A DNA stretch of 15,585 nt from JALHNI01 sp031367405 (GTDB taxonomy: Bacteria; Acidobacteriota; Terriglobia; Bryobacterales; Bryobacteraceae), in the NCBI GenBank assembly GCA_031367405.1, contig JANLPT010000156.1:1-15585 (forward strand). The letters are read 5' to 3'. Positions 12,622-15,585 of the stretch are shown in pieces. The stretch's first letter is position 1. The number at the start of each line of letters is the position of its first letter. Made by a program: the position numbers and the translations under genes. Below the pieces are notes generated by a model, which had not been told where the DNA came from, ran no database searches, and saw only the letters and a program-made list of their open reading frames with translations.

Positions 12622-14959
12622 AGATCAGCGCTTTGAAGAGCGGCAGGGTCAAGTCGAGTCACAAGTCCACGCGGCTTACCAATTGGCACTGAGCGCTCGC
12701 TTCGGCGAGCGCTTGGCGTTGGTAGCCGTCGGCGGCTTTGGACGCCGCGAACTATTCCCCTACTCTGACATCGACATTCTGATGCTCGTTGACCGCATCC
12801 CCGACTCGGCGGAGGACCGGGAAGCCATCTCCCTATTTCAAAGGCAGCTCTGGGATGGCCACCTCCGTTTGAGCCAAGGCTTGCGCACCATCGAAGAGTG
12901 CCTCCGTCTCGACGAACTCGACATTGAGCGCACCATCAGCCTGCTCGACCGCCGTTTTCTCATTGGTTCGGAAGCTCTGTGGCATAAGCTCCAGGAGCGT
13001 TTACCCAAATTTCTCGAAGCTAAACGCAATGTACTCGATCGCCACATGTGCCGGCTCGCCGTGTCGCGGCATAGCAAGTTTCAACACACCATCTATCACC
13101 TCGAACCGGACCTTAAAGAAGGCCCCGGTGGCCTTCGCGATTTGAATCTGATGCACTGGCTCCGCGAAGACACCCTGCTGCTTGAGCCCGCGCGCGAGTT
13201 TCTCTACGGCACCCGCTTCGCGCTCCACGATGCTGCCGCGCGCGATTCCAATGTCTTAACCTTCGACTTTCAGGAGAGCATCGCCGGCAATCCTGACGCT
13301 CTCATGCGGGCTTATTACCACCACACGCGCCTGGTCTATCGCGCCGCGCAACGGGCCATCGAGCGGCACGAAGGGCCCACCAGCGGCCTCTTGAGCGCCT
13401 TTCGCGATCTGCGCTCCCGCGTCTCCAACGCCGATTTCACCGTTAGCCGCGACCGCGTCTTCTTTCGCGCGCCCCGCGGAGCCACCGATGTCGCCCTCAA
13501 GCTCCGGCTCTTCGAATTTCTCGCCCGCCATGGTTTAGACCTGGCCGCCGAAGCCGAAGACCGGGTCGTAGCCGGTTGCGTCGCGATAGCCAACAATCCC
13601 CCTCCCTGGTCCTGGTGGCGCAACGTGCTCGCCCAACCGCACGCTGCGGTCGCGCTGCGCGCCATGCACGAAACCGGCGCGCTCACTGCCCTGATGCCCG
13701 AATGGGAGCATTTGGAAAGCCTGGTTACCCGCGACTTCTACCATCGCTACACCGTCGATGAGCACACGCTCGTGGCCCTCGAAACCCTGGAGAAACTGCC
13801 CGCCGCCAAAGAGCCCGCCATCCGGCGCTTCGCCGAACTCTTCGCCGAAGCCGAGGGCTTGCCCCTCCTCCGCTTCGCCCTCCTGCTGCACGACATTGGC
13901 AAAGGCACCGGCAAGGAACACTCCGCCGAAAGCGAACGCATTGCCCGCGAAGTGCTGCGCCGCTGGGGCGCGCCGCCGCAGGATACTTCCACCATCCTCT
14001 TCCTCATCGAGCATCACCTCGATCTATCGGCCGTCGCCAGTTCTCGAGACCTGTCCGATCCCGTCATCATTGAAGAAGCCGCCCACCGCGTCCAAACGCT
14101 TGAGCAATTGAAGCTGCTCAACCTGCTCACTTTTGCCGACATCAGCGCCGTCAACCCCACCACTATGACGCCCTGGCGCGCCGAACAGCTGTGGCGCGCT
14201 TACCGCACCATCCGCCGCGAACTCACCCGCGAACTCGGCTCCGAACAGATACAGTCCTTGCCCGCCGAACGGCCCGAGCTCTCCAGCTGGCTCGAAGGCT
14301 TCCCCACCCGTTACCTGCGCACCCATGCCATCGCCGACATTGAGCGCCATCTGGCACTCGGCCTGTTGAGCGAGTCCATCGGTGTCGCCGTCGAACTCCG
14401 CAAGCAGCAAGGCACTTGGGAGTTAACCGTCGCCGCCCCTGACCGTGCCGGTATCTTCGCCGCTCTTGCCGGAGCCCTTGCCAGCTTCGGCTTCAACATT
14501 CTGAAGGTGGAAGCCTTCGCCAATAAGCAAGGCCGCCTTCTGGACATCTTCCATTTCGCTGACCCTCTCCGCACCCTCGACCTGAACCCGTCCGAAGTCG
14601 ATTCCGTTCGCAAAAGGGTCACCCAAGCCGTCAAAGGCGAAATCGACATTCCGAAGCTGCTCAAGTCGCGCCCCAAGCCCAAAGCGCGCATCAAGCTGGT
14701 GCCGATCATCGAAGTCACTTCCCGTGAAGCGGCCAAATCGACGCTGGTCGAAATCGTCAGCGAAGACCGCCCTGGTCTCTTATACGATCTCGCCTCTGCC
14801 ATCAGTGACCAAGGCTGCAGCATCGACGTCGTACTGATCGACACCGAAGCCACCAAAGCGCTGGACGTTTTCTACGTCACCAAGTCCGGCGCGCCGTTGA
14901 CGCCGGAACAAGAGTCCCAGCTCACGATGGCGCTCGAAGCCGCCGTCCGGCCATCCTGA
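12596..14959 (+). CDS. glnD: Bifunctional [PII] uridylyltransferase / uridylyl-removing enzyme
   Basis: A 787-residue protein that attaches UMP to PII when glutamine is low and removes it when glutamine is high. The nucleotidyltransferase domain has GGFGRREL (46-53) and SDIDILML (57-64) with its metal-binding aspartates, then GPGGLRDLNLMHWL. The HD domain carries LLLHDIGKGTGKEHS around residues 429-443 (His432, Asp433) for UMP removal. Two ACT domains close the protein (about 605-680, with APDRAGIFAALAGAL, and about 718-787, with SEDRPGLLYDLASAI) and sense glutamine. It is roughly 100 residues shorter than the Escherichia coli enzyme, mostly at the N-terminus. ATG at 12596 lies inside glnB; the frame is open further upstream only as a shadow of glnB. 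There is no sign of damage. Confidence 0.95.
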   Translation: MIAATPPFRDQRFEERQGQVESQVHAAYQLALSARFGERLALVAVGGFGRRELFPYSDIDILMLVDRIPDSAEDREAISLFQRQLWDGHLRLSQGLRTIEECLRLDELDIERTISLLDRRFLIGSEALWHKLQERLPKFLEAKRNVLDRHMCRLAVSRHSKFQHTIYHLEPDLKEGPGGLRDLNLMHWLREDTLLLEPAREFLYGTRFALHDAAARDSNVLTFDFQESIAGNPDALMRAYYHHTRLVYRAAQRAIERHEGPTSGLLSAFRDLRSRVSNADFTVSRDRVFFRAPRGATDVALKLRLFEFLARHGLDLAAEAEDRVVAGCVAIANNPPPWSWWRNVLAQPHAAVALRAMHETGALTALMPEWEHLESLVTRDFYHRYTVDEHTLVALETLEKLPAAKEPAIRRFAELFAEAEGLPLLRFALLLHDIGKGTGKEHSAESERIAREVLRRWGAPPQDTSTILFLIEHHLDLSAVASSRDLSDPVIIEEAAHRVQTLEQLKLLNLLTFADISAVNPTTMTPWRAEQLWRAYRTIRRELTRELGSEQIQSLPAERPELSSWLEGFPTRYLRTHAIADIERHLALGLLSESIGVAVELRKQQGTWELTVAAPDRAGIFAALAGALASFGFNILKVEAFANKQGRLLDIFHFADPLRTLDLNPSEVDSVRKRVTQAVKGEIDIPKLLKSRPKPKARIKLVPIIEVTSREAAKSTLVEIVSEDRPGLLYDLASAISDQGCSIDVVLIDTEATKALDVFYVTKSGAPLTPEQESQLTMALEAAVRPS
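12692..12713 (+). other. Stable UUCG-tetraloop hairpin inside glnD mRNA
   Basis: AGCGCTCGC (12692-12700) and GCGAGCGCT (12705-12713) form a perfect 9-base-pair stem around TTCG. The closing pair makes cUUCGg, the most stable RNA tetraloop class. Wobble pairs may extend it by two. It lies about 95 bases inside glnD. There is no T-run, so it is not an intrinsic terminator. Confidence 0.6.
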
Positions 14960-14988
14960 TCGGCCCGTCCCCATCAGCCCTCACAGGC

Positions 14989-15510
14989 CTACTTCTTTTT
15001 GGCCCCCGGCACCGCCGGAATCGCCGCAGGAATCGCCGCGGGGAGCGGCAGGTCGGAGTTGAAGATATCGGCGACGCATTTCCACTGGCCACCGGTCTGC
15101 TTCTTCCAAACCTCCACTAGCTTGCCGGTGTCGTTCGCCGGTTTCATCTCGATCAAGTAAGTGCCAGTGACATAGGCGAAGTCGCCAGACCGGGCCACTT
15201 CCACTCGAGTCGCCTTCCAGGAGACGGCCATTTCCGGAGCCATCAGTGCGGCCCAGGAGGCGCGAATCGCGGCCCGATCAGCGGCCAGCGGCTCGTTAGG
15301 CGGCAGCACTTGAGCGTCGTCGCTATAATAAGAAACGACGGCCTCCAAGTTGCGAGACCCGGCGGCTTTTGACCATGCAACATCCGCCTCCCGAATCGCC
15401 GCCTCATCGGCGGCGCGCGTGTCCGGCAGCGCCGGCGCAGTACAAGCCGAAGTCAGAAGCATCAGGGCAAGACCGCCACTGGCCACCGCTTTTTCTAACC
15501 AACTGGTCAT
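14989..15510 (-). CDS. DUF4440 / SnoaL-like lipoprotein
   Basis: A 173-residue exported protein. The N-terminus has a hydrophobic stretch (GGLALMLLTSAC) with a lipobox ending at Cys23, so it should be acylated and anchored to a membrane. The body begins DEAAIREADVAWSKAAGSRN, then AVVSYYSDDAQVLPP and DFAYVTGTYLIEM, then GQWKCVADIFNSD. This is the cystatin/NTF2-like fold pattern of DUF4440 and SnoaL-type proteins, in which a cone-shaped pocket binds small ligands. No catalytic residues can be named. The C-terminus PAAIPAAIPAVPGAKKK comes from a near-perfect 12-base tandem repeat at 15017-15039. AGGAGG lies 9 bases before the ATG, a strong ribosome site. The gene converges on glnD with 29 bases between them and no visible terminator. 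Confidence 0.75.
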   Translation of the reverse strand: MTSWLEKAVASGGLALMLLTSACTAPALPDTRAADEAAIREADVAWSKAAGSRNLEAVVSYYSDDAQVLPPNEPLAADRAAIRASWAALMAPEMAVSWKATRVEVARSGDFAYVTGTYLIEMKPANDTGKLVEVWKKQTGGQWKCVADIFNSDLPLPAAIPAAIPAVPGAKKK

Positions 15511-15522
15511 GCGTGAACCCCT

Positions 15523-15540
15523 CCTGAGGAAGCTCTCAGG
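15523..15540 (-). promoter_or_regulatory. Hairpin overlapping the ribosome site of the lipoprotein gene
   Basis: CCTGAG (15523-15528) and CTCAGG (15535-15540) can pair around a 6-base loop. On the minus strand the 3' arm shares its last bases with the AGGAGG ribosome site (complement of 15520-15525), so the fold could partly hide it. The stem is short and may be incidental. Confidence 0.3.
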
Positions 15541-15585
15541 CTAACACGGCAGGCGGGGCATTTTTCAGGCGGAATGCCTTCCCTC

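Overview
The window is GC-rich bacterial DNA (by eye about 60% GC), densely packed, with most genes adjacent or overlapping. The best guess for the source is an Acidobacteriota member of the Solibacter/Bryobacter type. That rests on the mix of a Gluconate_2-dh3 family protein, a sorbosone-dehydrogenase-like PQQ enzyme with a multiheme cytochrome, many small toxin-antitoxin-like genes, and a decayed domain resembling the TIGR03437 family that is abundant in Solibacter-like genomes. There is no rRNA, tRNA or other marker, so this assignment is an inference.

Region 1 (1-3437) is an accessory cluster of small toxin-antitoxin-like units. It holds a left-truncated antitoxin overlapping a Fic protein, a nucleotidyltransferase with an overlapping 66-residue partner, a 78-residue antitoxin-like protein with no toxin beside it, a ParD antitoxin followed by a uracil-DNA-glycosylase-fold-like gene instead of ParE, and a DUF433/DUF5615 pair. 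No transposase, integrase or att site is visible.

Region 2 (3453-7006) is housekeeping. On the minus strand are a SAM hydroxide adenosyltransferase (DUF62) and a Gluconate_2-dh3 protein. Divergent from them is a cysteine desulfurase overlapping mnmA, a likely sulfur-donor/tRNA-thiolase pair for 2-thiouridine at U34. The two divergent genes share a very compressed, possibly overlapping, start region that contains a tandem duplication of a start codon.

Region 3 (7007-7770) is decaying DNA. It has an AT-rich spacer with repeated and palindromic motifs, then a short-chain dehydrogenase remnant on the plus strand that converges on a TIGR03437-like remnant on the minus strand. Both have several visible lesions.

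Region 4 (7770-10795, minus) reads antiporter, then secreted PQQ-type sugar dehydrogenase, then secreted hexaheme cytochrome c, closely spaced. The dehydrogenase and cytochrome could form a periplasmic oxidation chain.

Region 5 (10888-14959, plus) is a nitrogen-control operon amt-glnB-glnD: ammonium channel, PII signal protein and the enzyme that uridylylates PII, with glnB and glnD overlapping. It converges on a DUF4440-like lipoprotein gene (14989-15510). No CRISPR array or insertion sequence was seen.
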